Positions 7,145 to 14,602 of a stretch of 32,872 bases of DNA are shown piece by piece. Positions within the stretch are counted from its first letter, which is position 1. Each line of letters starts with the position of its first letter. The position numbers and the translations under genes were made by a program. The notes under the pieces were generated by a model. It was given only the letters and a program-made list of their open reading frames with translations. It searched no databases and had not been told where the DNA came from. Origin of the DNA: Lachnospiraceae bacterium (lineage in GTDB: Bacteria > Bacillota > Clostridia > Lachnospirales > Lachnospiraceae); the NCBI GenBank assembly GCA_029100405.1, contig JAQXPG010000026.1, positions 1-32,872 on the forward strand, read 5' to 3'.

Positions 7145-8713
7145 ATGATATATCTTTTAACAGCCAAGAATATTTTGCTTAGCCAGTTTTATGAGAGCTA
7201 CAAAAAAATAACCATATATTTAAATAGAAAAGTTCCAGTTGGTATTGGTATTTTTATAACAGTATTGTTTCAAATCAGTGGCAGTATCCTACTGACGTTG
7301 TTAGGAGTCGAATGCTCGAAATTCATTCCAGGAGAACTAATATATTTATATTTCGCATTTTTGGCTTGGGTACATTCTTTCATGCAAGCAAAAAAAGATT
7401 ATGATACCTTTAGCGCGAGATATCAAAGAACCATATTCGTATTTGGATATAATAATAAAAAGGCAGTTTTATCTGGCTCATTAGCTTACTGGTTATTAGA
7501 TACGGTAATAAATCCACTTGTTTATATTCCATATTGTGTTTTTCCTATTTATTATTTTAGAAATACAATTTTCACACTAGCGAATGTCAGTATTCCATTG
7601 TGTCTCTATTTTTATACTTTTCTAAAACAAGAAAAGAATCGAAATAAGTCTCTAAATGGGCAAATAATAGAAATCACTTATTGGGTAAAAACCGTTCTTA
7701 TTTCTATTTTATTTGCATATATTTTATTTCAGGTACTGGATGGCCATAATATTTCCTTAGATTATGTTGAAAATGTTAGTAAACAGATAGAAGGAAATAT
7801 CAATAGTATTCTTAATAAGATTCTTTTTTGGATCCCAATAGTATTTTCGTTGACTTTGCTACTTTCCTGTACCATTCTCTATTTTAGAATCAGAACGTTT
7901 AGATGTGTTTATTACTCGACGACAGTGTTAACCAAAGAGTGCAGATGGGTCAAGTGGCTGTCCAAACATTGTCGTGATGTTAAAGTTAAAAGTGATCTTG
8001 CAATAATCGCAAGAAGAAGAGATCTCTGGAGTGAGAGTGCCAATTCGGCGTTCATATTTCCTAATACTGTACTCATATCAATGATATTGATTTTCTATAC
8101 TCATACTACGGCGACAACGCCTGTTAATATGTTTCTTTTTATGCTAACGATCCTAATTTTGGAACTGGTCACAGTATCAAATTTTATCTTTAACAATATG
8201 TCGTTTATGTTATTTCATAATGCAGAAATGAAAAATATAGATTTGTATATAATGACAGGGAGGGACAGGGCTTGGTTACTAATAAAGAAAGTAAAACTAT
8301 TATCTATTATAATGATACCAGCTGCAGTGGTTTTAAACATAAGTTTGATTTGTATGGGTTTATTATTCACAAAATCTTTTCTTTATTTGTTATTTCCGGT
8401 TTTTACTTTGCTCAGCGTTGTTCTGATTTCATTTATACAATTATATTGGATGCACTTTTATCACCATAGATACTCTATTTATGAAGAATTTCTTACATAT
8501 AAAATCAATTATTCTATGAAAAGACAGTGGAGTTCCATACCCTTATTTCTCTTGTGCTTGCCCTGTTTTTTATACTTATTTGTGATTTTTGGAAAGGAAA
8601 TATATATTCCGGACAAATTGATATTTTGGATCATGATACTTATATTATTTGGCACACTTACGGTTGCTCTGTTTGTAAGTCAGGTTAGTTTAATAAAATG
8701 GAAAAATCATTAA
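7145..8713 (+). CDS. Circular bacteriocin maturation/transport membrane protein (B-like)
   Basis: 522 residues from ATG 7145 (a TTG at 7133 would add four residues). About 11-12 hydrophobic segments are spread along the whole length, with basic loops (RRRDLWSES around the middle). I see no enzyme motif. Large multi-pass proteins directly after the precursor (CirB, UblB) are required for production of circular bacteriocins, although their exact role in leader removal or cyclisation is not settled. Assignment rests on position, size and topology; I cannot claim sequence similarity by eye. The ribosome-binding site is weak (GGG at 7135-7137). The end overlaps the next gene by 16 bases. Confidence 0.72.
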   Translation: MIYLLTAKNILLSQFYESYKKITIYLNRKVPVGIGIFITVLFQISGSILLTLLGVECSKFIPGELIYLYFAFLAWVHSFMQAKKDYDTFSARYQRTIFVFGYNNKKAVLSGSLAYWLLDTVINPLVYIPYCVFPIYYFRNTIFTLANVSIPLCLYFYTFLKQEKNRNKSLNGQIIEITYWVKTVLISILFAYILFQVLDGHNISLDYVENVSKQIEGNINSILNKILFWIPIVFSLTLLLSCTILYFRIRTFRCVYYSTTVLTKECRWVKWLSKHCRDVKVKSDLAIIARRRDLWSESANSAFIFPNTVLISMILIFYTHTTATTPVNMFLFMLTILILELVTVSNFIFNNMSFMLFHNAEMKNIDLYIMTGRDRAWLLIKKVKLLSIIMIPAAVVLNISLICMGLLFTKSFLYLLFPVFTLLSVVLISFIQLYWMHFYHHRYSIYEEFLTYKINYSMKRQWSSIPLFLLCLPCFLYLFVIFGKEIYIPDKLIFWIMILILFGTLTVALFVSQVSLIKWKNH

Positions 8714-9240
8714 TAAAAACATGTATCTTTCGGTCGGCTATCAGTGTATTTATTGCGATTTTTATTGGAGTCTTTTTTGGCGTTGTTATTGAACGAATCG
8801 TACCGAGTACACATTCTATTCATATACTTTCTCAATGGGACATTTGGAAAAATAATTATTTTACAGTAATAAAGATGATATTTTTTGGAACTCTATCCTT
8901 TGGGATCTATTGTGTATCGTTTCTGATTTCTACAGGGGGAATTATAGGTAAAAGCCTACTGGTTATTCATAGAGATTATGGGATCTGTGGATTAATATAT
9001 GGATTTTTTCCCCATGCCATTGTCGAGATGTTAGGATGTTGCATAGGTTCCATGATACCCATTTTTTCGTGGTGGATAATATTAGAGGGCTTTATAAAAA
9101 AGAATAAATGTTCAAAGAAAACAATCATTTTGTATGCTGTCACAACGATTCTATTATGCTTTTCCATGATGACAGCTTTATTGTATGGGGCATCATGTTT
9201 AGAGTATTACATAAGTGAAATGTATTGGAGGACTAAGTAG
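8698..9240 (+). CDS. SpoIIM/DUF95-family membrane protein (C-like)
   Basis: 180 residues with four or five membrane segments. The segment GLIYGFFPHAIVEMLG holds the PHxxxE signature of the SpoIIM (stage II sporulation protein M)/DUF95 family. Members are a constant part of circular bacteriocin loci (CirC, CclC, AS-48C) and are thought to act in maturation, secretion or immunity. It overlaps the preceding gene by 16 bases and is 12 bases from the following ATPase gene, so it is part of the same operon. Confidence 0.82.
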   Translation: MEKSLIKTCIFRSAISVFIAIFIGVFFGVVIERIVPSTHSIHILSQWDIWKNNYFTVIKMIFFGTLSFGIYCVSFLISTGGIIGKSLLVIHRDYGICGLIYGFFPHAIVEMLGCCIGSMIPIFSWWIILEGFIKKNKCSKKTIILYAVTTILLCFSMMTALLYGASCLEYYISEMYWRTK

Positions 9241-9252
9241 GGGGAGTCAATT

Positions 9253-9906
9253 ATGGAAGATGTGATTATTGAAGATTTGAATTTTTCATACGATGGTGAG
9301 AAGCAGATCTTTGAACATGTTAGTCTAACATTTAATAGGGGAACGATATATTTGTTAACCGGAGATAATGGTTCTGGTAAGACAACATTGTTGCAAGTTA
9401 TATCTGGATTGATATTTGGAGGATCTGTGGATCGAATTTTATGGAGTAGCAGGGAATACAAAAGGTTTACTGAATTAAAAAATGAGGTGCTGTATGTAAA
9501 TGAGACACCTTATCTGTACGATTATCTGACTGGTGAAGAAAATTTGAATCTTATCATGGACATCTTTCATATTCAGAATAAGAGAGAAAAAGTGTTAGAT
9601 AATGTACGTAAATTTAAAATTATTGATACATTGGATAGATTGGTCAGAGAATATTCACTGGGAATGAAATATAAACTTTTCTTAGCGGTTGCTTTTGAGG
9701 TTGATGCTGATATGCTTTTGCTTGATGAACCATTCACATCATTAGACATCGAAGGTCAGGAAATAGCTCAGAAGATGACAGATGAATTTGCATATAAGGG
9801 AAAAATAGTCATCATTTCTACTCATGTAAAAGATTTGATTCAGAAGTATAAACAGTTTCATTACCAAATTGCGGATCGAAGGGTATTATATTATGAAGAT
9901 AAGTAA
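9253..9906 (+). CDS. ABC transporter ATP-binding protein (D-like)
   Basis: 217 residues, a single nucleotide-binding domain. Walker A is GDNGSGKTTL, the signature is degenerate (YSLGMKYKL instead of LSGGQ), Walker B is MLLLDEPF, followed by SLD and an H-loop in ISTHVK. It matches the stand-alone ATPase (CirD, UblD, CclT) that powers export or maturation in circular bacteriocin loci, probably working with the B or C membrane protein. A GGGGGAG ribosome-binding site precedes the ATG. The gene overlaps the next one by 14 bases. Confidence 0.88.
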   Translation: MEDVIIEDLNFSYDGEKQIFEHVSLTFNRGTIYLLTGDNGSGKTTLLQVISGLIFGGSVDRILWSSREYKRFTELKNEVLYVNETPYLYDYLTGEENLNLIMDIFHIQNKREKVLDNVRKFKIIDTLDRLVREYSLGMKYKLFLAVAFEVDADMLLLDEPFTSLDIEGQEIAQKMTDEFAYKGKIVIISTHVKDLIQKYKQFHYQIADRRVLYYEDK

Positions 9907-10195
9907 AAAAGTGATGGCAGTAATCACTGAGTTAGCTGGCTCTATTGCAATAGTTGGTGTTTTGTTTCTACCTAATGGAAAGACGCTGATTGATACGATA
10001 ATAGATGCAGAAGGGGTAGGTCAAGACTATATATGTGGCATTAGTTATTGCTCACTGTCACTTATTGCTGTTTTTCTAGCATCTTACTTTATCAGTTTAA
10101 AAGCTTTTACAAAAGAGCAATCGACAAAGATATATGTGATATTTTCAACTATCTTAATGATATTGACATTGGTTTCTAAGATTATTTGGGGATAA
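9893..10195 (+). CDS. Small hydrophobic protein, candidate bacteriocin immunity protein (E-like)
   Basis: 100 residues from ATG 9893, with GAAGGG (9878-9883) 9 bases upstream. Three hydrophobic segments (AVITELAGSIAIVGVLFL; a long one around residues 49-70; IYVIFSTILMILTLVSKII). The last position of the five-gene core in circularin-type loci is held by a small basic hydrophobic immunity protein. This one is about twice as long as I remember for CirE and has few charges, so sequence identity to known immunity proteins is not claimed. The role is inferred from position. Confidence 0.6.
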   Translation: MKISKKVMAVITELAGSIAIVGVLFLPNGKTLIDTIIDAEGVGQDYICGISYCSLSLIAVFLASYFISLKAFTKEQSTKIYVIFSTILMILTLVSKIIWG

Positions 10196-10212
10196 AATAA
10201 AGGAATATTAGA

Positions 10213-10875
10213 ATGATCAAAATGGAAGGATTATCAAAGGAATATAGGAAGACGAACGTATTAAATAATGTTACCCTGACTTTAGAATGTGGAAAAATTT
10301 ATGGATTAATAGGGAAAAACGGGGCAGGAAAGTCCACATTGATGAAAGTTTTATGTGGTATTATTTCACCAAGCAAAGGCTGGTTTGATTTGGGTCATCA
10401 TTCGACAGGAGCTTTGATTGAAGAGCCGACTGCCTATTCACATATGACAGCCAGAGAAAATTTAGAATCATATATGCTTAATTTTGAGAAACCTTCAGAG
10501 GAGGAGCTCTCAAAATTGTTAAATATGGTAAAACTTCCAGATGATAATAAACCTTTTAGATCTTTTTCTGTTGGAATGAAAAAACGATTGGGAATAGCGA
10601 TGGCGTTGAGCCATCACCCTTCCTTTATTATCCTAGATGAGCCAACAGCAGGTTTGGATATCAACGGAATTTATGAAATACGTGATATTATTCGTAGCTA
10701 CATAAGGGACCCGGGAAATATTGCTCTAATATCTTCTCATGATACAAGAGATTTAGTAGAGCTATGCGATTGTTTGATTTTTATTGATCATGGTAGAATC
10801 GTTTATCAATTAGATACTTTTGAAAAGGATAGTCGTTCCTTGGAACAGCAATATCTAACTATTATCGGAGGCTGA
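10213..10875 (+). CDS. ABC transporter ATP-binding protein, bacitracin/lantibiotic-resistance type
   Basis: 220 residues. Walker A GKNGAGKSTLM, signature FSVGMKKRLGIAMAL, Walker B FIILDEPTAGLD and H-loop SSHD. The SVGMKxRL signature is typical of BcrA/LanF-like ATPases that, with a membrane partner, remove peptides from the membrane. It is 17 bases after the candidate immunity gene and 5 bases before the permease gene, with AAAGGA about 9 bases before the ATG. It probably gives extra self-protection, similar in role to the accessory transporters of the AS-48 and carnocyclin loci. Confidence 0.87.
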   Translation: MIKMEGLSKEYRKTNVLNNVTLTLECGKIYGLIGKNGAGKSTLMKVLCGIISPSKGWFDLGHHSTGALIEEPTAYSHMTARENLESYMLNFEKPSEEELSKLLNMVKLPDDNKPFRSFSVGMKKRLGIAMALSHHPSFIILDEPTAGLDINGIYEIRDIIRSYIRDPGNIALISSHDTRDLVELCDCLIFIDHGRIVYQLDTFEKDSRSLEQQYLTIIGG

Positions 10876-10880
10876 TCTTC

Positions 10881-11795
10881 ATGTTAAAGGGTTTGCTTTA
10901 TGAAGTTAGGAAAATTAATCTTTGGAAGTATATCATTGCATTGGTTGTCCTTGTGATTGTAGGTAATATAGGGATTTCTCTTTTATATCATCAAGATGAA
11001 TTTTCTCATAAAGCTGCAATGGAGGCTGAGAAAAATAACTATCAAGAAGCATATGATTCGATTGGAAATAATGATGAATTAGGGGTTGCTAGAATTTGTG
11101 AGCAAGAAATTGCCATCATTAACTATAGTATTCAACATCATATTCCATATAAGCGGTTAACTGTTTTAGGGAATTTAGCAATGAATAAATATTTAATCAA
11201 TCTTGTGGTTTTGATTTTGGCAATTTGTTCCTATGACCTTGTGGCTGTTGAAAATGAAAATAATACTTGGAAGAATATAATTGTTGCGACACATAACAAT
11301 ATTAAGCAAATATTTGTCAGGAAAAAGATTGTTGAATGGATAGTCATTCTGGAAGGCCTGTGCATTTTTTTGTTTCTTGCAATTATGTTTGGGGTGGTGC
11401 GATATTCGGATTGGACAAACGTGACAGTTACATATTTAAATGGCCAAATAATTACCGGAAGTTATAATCAACAGATTGTTTCAATGATCATAAAAACATT
11501 CGTTAAGGGATTGGTATATGCAGACCTGTCGTTCTTGCTGGCATGTCGATTTAAGAAATCACGGATAGTTCTGATTTTCGTTATCATCTTGATTTTCTTT
11601 GATGATACGATTGTTAAGTTGCTGCAGGATTTGTCGTTTGAGAGATTTTTTCCATTTAAGCACTTGTTTATTTTGGAAAACATTTATGATTATAAATTGA
11701 TAGACATTTGTGTTGCTATCACTTATTTCATAAGCATGATATTGGCTTTTTCATTTTTCTCTTATCAGGCTATTAAAAAAGTTACTGTGAGCTAG
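10881..11795 (+). CDS. ABC-2-like permease, partner of upstream ATPase
   Basis: 304 residues. One membrane segment near the N-terminus (IIALVVLVIVGNIGISLLY), then an extracytoplasmic stretch of about 70 residues, then about five further segments to the C-terminus. This is the layout of BcrB/ABC-2-type permeases. GGAGG lies 9 bases before the ATG. Likely function is peptide extrusion or self-immunity together with the ATPase at 10213. Confidence 0.78.
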   Translation: MLKGLLYEVRKINLWKYIIALVVLVIVGNIGISLLYHQDEFSHKAAMEAEKNNYQEAYDSIGNNDELGVARICEQEIAIINYSIQHHIPYKRLTVLGNLAMNKYLINLVVLILAICSYDLVAVENENNTWKNIIVATHNNIKQIFVRKKIVEWIVILEGLCIFLFLAIMFGVVRYSDWTNVTVTYLNGQIITGSYNQQIVSMIIKTFVKGLVYADLSFLLACRFKKSRIVLIFVIILIFFDDTIVKLLQDLSFERFFPFKHLFILENIYDYKLIDICVAITYFISMILAFSFFSYQAIKKVTVS

Positions 11796-11836
11796 ATGCA
11801 TGTTGTAATATTGTTAGGGAGAGGCAAGGGGTTACT

Positions 11837-11865
11837 TTTACCTTAGTGTTGATACATGATAGAAT
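11837..11865 (+). promoter_or_regulatory. Possible promoter of the XRE regulator gene
   Basis: TTTACC (11837-11842), 17-base spacer, TAGAAT (11860-11865), about 40 bases before the regulator start. TTTACC recurs inverted as GGTAAA just downstream, which could be an operator. The match to consensus is only fair. Confidence 0.35.
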
Positions 11866-11905
11866 AATGGTAAATTCATTGCTGATCACTAAGAGGAGAC
11901 GGGGT

Positions 11906-12187
11906 ATGGAGAAAGAAAATTCTATAGGCACAAGGATACGTATTTTGCGAAGGCAGAGAGGACTATCACAAGCAACCCTTGCTGAGTATATTGGGATTTC
12001 GTCCAAACATTTAAGTAAAATTGAATTGAATGAAGTCTCTTTTTCCATTTCGATTCTTATAAAACTTTCAGCTTTTTTCCGAGTGTCTAATGATTATATC
12101 TTAACAGGTAAAGATTTTGAAGTTACTAGTGAGCAATTGCTTTATTTATTACAGCATATCAGGCAAAATGAGTCGAAGGGAATATAG
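11906..12187 (+). CDS. XRE-family helix-turn-helix transcriptional regulator
   Basis: 93 residues from ATG 11906. AAGAGGAG (11891-11898) is 7 bases upstream, which is why this start is chosen over upstream ATGs. An HTH domain fills residues 6-65: IRILRRQRGLSQATLAEYIG, then SSKHLSKIELNE, the classic Cro/CI fold. The C-terminal 25 residues are helical and may dimerise. As the last gene of the AT-rich island it probably controls the bacteriocin genes; this is inferred from position. Confidence 0.82.
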   Translation: MEKENSIGTRIRILRRQRGLSQATLAEYIGISSKHLSKIELNEVSFSISILIKLSAFFRVSNDYILTGKDFEVTSEQLLYLLQHIRQNESKGI

Positions 12188-12218
12188 AAATCTATATGTG
12201 AATAAATGGAGGATCAAA

Positions 12219-12608
12219 ATGAATCTACATGGCATCCATGTGCATTTTGCAGAAAAATCTGATATCCCGAGGATCGATGAACTTTTAAATTAGGTCAATC
12301 ATGTTCACCACGACATCCGCCCGGACCTTTTTCGTTTGGACACAAAGTATTCGGATGAAGAGCTTCAAACGATTTTACAAGATCCGAAGAGGCCGATCTT
12401 CTGTGTGGCAGATGCTGAGAGGAACCGTTGACTGGGTTATTGCATGACGGAATTCCAGCAGGTGAAGGGGGATGGAATTCGAACAGAGGTGAAAACAATC
12501 TATATCGATGACCTCTGTGTGGATGAAGAGGTTTACGGCCGGCATCTGGGTCAGATTATAATGGGTCAGTTTTCAAGGCAAAAATTTAAGATTTTTATGA
12601 TGAACTGA
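12219..12608 (+). pseudogene. GNAT acetyltransferase pseudogene
   Basis: One reading frame from ATG 12219 encodes a recognisable GNAT N-acetyltransferase but is interrupted by TAG (12291-12293) and TGA (12429-12431), and ends at TGA 12606-12608. Recognisable pieces are FAEKSDIPRIDELLN, DPKRPIFCVADAE and TIYIDDLCVDEEVYGRHLGQ, the last being the region before the acetyl-CoA site. The C-terminal third (NxxxxxFYxxxGF region) is missing. Base composition is like the chromosome, so it marks native DNA at the right edge of the island. Confidence 0.85.
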
Positions 12609-12653
12609 TATTCATGATTATGGGAGTAAGGATAACTACCAGGTTACTGGTGA

Positions 12654-12827
12654 TTATGCTGCATCTCTGGCTGCCTCATAGAGCATTGCCGGATAATATA
12701 CCGAAGCAGGTGTTACATTTCCGATTGCTGAATGGCATCGCTAAAAGTTGTAGTTGTGGATGTAGTCGCTAATAGCGGCCCTGGCTTCCTTGATGTTGTG
12801 CCATTCCGTCAGGAAGGCTTTCCTCAT
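12654..12827 (-). pseudogene. IS3-family transposase (OrfB) C-terminal remnant
   Basis: Translation of the minus strand gives an IS3-like OrfB C-terminus: RKAFLTEWHNIKEARAAI, then DYIHNYNF, a TAG stop, then CHSAIGNVTPASVYYPAM, ending at a stop at 12654-12656. This matches the usual ARxAIxxYIxxYNxxRxHSALGxxTPxxxY pattern. The integrase DDE core is absent. It is a decayed relic of an earlier insertion. Confidence 0.78.
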
Positions 12828-12897
12828 ACCTTTCGGCTTCTATCAGGCCATGGGCATGAAAACGCAGTAGGCCTGCAAGGAGGAAATTCTCTGATTT

Positions 12898-13485
12898 ATG
12901 TGTACAAAAGAAAAAGACATTACGGGAATTGTGATTCGCCCTGCGAAGATAACAGATGCGTCTGCAATCCTCGAAATCTACCGCTATTATGTTTTGAATA
13001 CGGCGATCACTTTTGAATGGACCTGCCCTTCATTGGAGGAATTTCAGGAACGGATGACAAAGACACTCCGTCGCTATCCCTATCTCGTAGCGGAAGAGGG
13101 CGGAAAGATTTTAGGTTATGCTTATGCCGGCCCTTTCTATGGGAGAAAGGCTTATGACTGGTCGGCAGAGAGTACGATCTATCTCGATCATACTCTTCGT
13201 CATCGGGGTCTGGGGAAGAAACTTCTCATGGCTTTGGAAGGAGCGCTTCAGGAAATGCATATCTTAAATGTATACTCCTGTATCGCTTATCCTAAGACAG
13301 AAGATGAGACTTTGACAAAAAACAGCGCGGATTTTCATGCCAAAATGGGCTATCGCCTGATCGGATGTTTTCATGATTGCGGTTATAAATTCGATCGCTG
13401 GTATGACATGATCTGGATGGAGAAGATGCTGGGGCCTCATAGGGATGCACCGGATCCGCTTGCAGCATGGAACCCTGGAGAATAG
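12898..13485 (+). CDS. GNAT acetyltransferase, phosphinothricin acetyltransferase-like
   Basis: 195 residues. It starts VIRPAKITDASAILEIY, as in PAT/bar-like GNAT enzymes, and has acetyl-CoA motif A as RHRGLGKKL (residues 101-109), preceded by STIYLDHTL. The C-terminal KNSADFHAKMGYRLIGCFHDCG is typical of the subfamily. Members acetylate amino groups of small molecules such as phosphinothricin or methionine sulfone; the true substrate is unknown. AAGGAGG (12877-12883) lies 14 bases before the ATG, which is long. A GTGGC/GCCAC repeat follows the gene. Confidence 0.86.
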   Translation: MCTKEKDITGIVIRPAKITDASAILEIYRYYVLNTAITFEWTCPSLEEFQERMTKTLRRYPYLVAEEGGKILGYAYAGPFYGRKAYDWSAESTIYLDHTLRHRGLGKKLLMALEGALQEMHILNVYSCIAYPKTEDETLTKNSADFHAKMGYRLIGCFHDCGYKFDRWYDMIWMEKMLGPHRDAPDPLAAWNPGE

Positions 13486-13495
13486 ACTGATATAA

Positions 13496-13518
13496 GTGGC
13501 AAAAGCCACTTTTGACAC
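13496..13518. repeat. Short palindromic repeat, related to 5455-5632
   Basis: GTGGC (13496-13500), AAAA loop, GCCAC (13505-13509), then TTTTGACAC (13510-13518). The same tail and GTGGC palindrome occur at 5455-5632, so this is a dispersed intergenic repeat. It follows the acetyltransferase stop. Confidence 0.55.
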
Positions 13519-13578
13519 GCATATCATAGAATCATTTGAGGATAAAACCATCGGATCACATAGAAAGGAACGTACTTT

Positions 13579-14397
13579 ATGCCAGCAGGATTTGCACATA
13601 CATTATTTGGAATTCGCGTTTTTCAGACGCTGCCGGATCCTTTGAAAGAAAGTATTCGTAGACATCGGGACCTCTATCTGGCAGGACTCCAGGGGCCGGA
13701 TATTCTTTTTTACTATCATCCTTTGAAGGCGAATGCTGTTTCCCGACTCGGGAAAGCCATGCATGAGAAGAGCGGGAAAAGATGGTTCTCGGATGCCTGT
13801 CAGATGGAAGAGGGCGAAGACTATGAGGCCCGGCGGGTTTATCTCTACGGGGTGGTCTGTCATTTCACATTGGATGCCATGTGCCACGAATATATTGATT
13901 CGTATGCAGAGACAAGTTCCATCAGCCATTATGAAATCGAGGGCGAATTCGATCGAAGCCTTCTTGTAAAGGAAAAGAAGGATCCCCTGTCCTACAGCAG
14001 GATCCCCGGTTTTCCGTCAGATGCCTATACATCTGAAATCATCCGGGTCTTCTATCCCGGACTTTCCGCCGAAACGGTAAGAGAAGCACTGGAATCCTTT
14101 GTGAAATTTCATCAGCTTCTCCTTTGCCCCACAGATCATAAGAGAAACTTTATCTATTCGGCACTGCGTGTTTTGGGAAAGTACCAGACCTTGAAAGGAC
14201 ATATCATAAATAAGAAAGCAAATCTGTCCTGCGCTTCTTCCAATCAGGAGCTGACCCGGCGTTTCGAAGAGGCCATCCCCAAGGCAGCAAGCCTTATCCT
14301 TGGATTCTCTAAGGTCTTGTCGAAGGAAGAAAGCCTGGAAGACTGGGCAAAAGACCCGCTCCTTGAGAAGAATTTTGTCGGAAGATCGTTTATTTGA
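13579..14397 (+). CDS. Zinc-dependent phospholipase C-like protein
   Basis: 272 residues. It starts MPAGFAHTLFG and has histidines and aspartates spaced as in the zinc-dependent phospholipase C family (PF00882): H7, D41 in GPDILFYYH, H62, H95 and D99 in CHFTLDAMCHEYID. No signal peptide is visible, so it is probably cytoplasmic, unlike the secreted toxins of the family. Many clostridial genomes encode such proteins with no assigned function. Lipid substrate is not established. The ATG follows AGAAAGGAACG. Confidence 0.83.
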   Translation: MPAGFAHTLFGIRVFQTLPDPLKESIRRHRDLYLAGLQGPDILFYYHPLKANAVSRLGKAMHEKSGKRWFSDACQMEEGEDYEARRVYLYGVVCHFTLDAMCHEYIDSYAETSSISHYEIEGEFDRSLLVKEKKDPLSYSRIPGFPSDAYTSEIIRVFYPGLSAETVREALESFVKFHQLLLCPTDHKRNFIYSALRVLGKYQTLKGHIINKKANLSCASSNQELTRRFEEAIPKAASLILGFSKVLSKEESLEDWAKDPLLEKNFVGRSFI

Positions 14398-14402
14398 AAC
14401 TT

Positions 14403-14454
14403 TGAAACCAATTCGTGAAACCAATTCGTGAAACCGATTCGTGAAACCAATTCA
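14403..14454. repeat. Four 13-bp tandem repeats upstream of OPT promoter
   Basis: Unit TGAAACCAATTCG occurs at 14403-14415 and 14416-14428, as TGAAACCGATTCG at 14429-14441 and TGAAACCAATTCA at 14442-14454. They begin 6 bases after the stop of the preceding gene and end 10 bases before a promoter -35 box, so they could be an operator array or a slippage product. Confidence 0.9.
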
Positions 14455-14464
14455 CTTTAACGTG

Positions 14465-14493
14465 TTGACACATAAAAGAATCAGAATTATACT
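14465..14493 (+). promoter_or_regulatory. Strong promoter upstream of OPT gene
   Basis: Perfect TTGACA (14465-14470), 17-base spacer, TATACT (14488-14493). Transcription would start near 14500 and meet a terminator hairpin about 30 bases later. Confidence 0.8.
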
Positions 14494-14529
14494 GTCTCTT
14501 GTATGTGAGATGGGAGGGGGAGAAATTTA

Positions 14530-14554
14530 GACCGCTTTCATAGCGGTCTTTTTT
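14530..14554 (+). terminator. Terminator/attenuator in OPT leader
   Basis: Perfect 7-bp stem GACCGCT (14530-14536) / AGCGGTC (14542-14548), 5-base loop, then TTTTTT (14549-14554). It lies between a strong promoter and the OPT start codon (14603), so it may act as an attenuator or end a tiny RNA. Confidence 0.85.
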
Positions 14555-14602
14555 CGTCTCTATCACAGGAGGAAGATTTTAGAAAATAGAAAGGTTTTAC
14601 AA

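Larger units (their letters stand above)
6587..12187 (+). other. AT-rich circular bacteriocin biosynthesis island
   Basis: The stretch contains a bacteriocin precursor, B-like membrane protein, SpoIIM/DUF95 protein, ABC ATPase, small hydrophobic protein, a second ABC transporter and an XRE regulator, all on the plus strand. The first genes have the A-B-C-D-E order I know from circularin A and uberolysin loci. By eye the G+C content is near one third, while flanking genes are near one half. Decayed genes (GNAT, IS3 transposase) adjoin the right side. Horizontal acquisition is inferred. Confidence 0.8.

Noticed and set aside
14403..14454. Tandem repeats considered as a CRISPR array
   Set aside because: Units of 13 bp are directly adjacent with no spacers and no cas genes are near.
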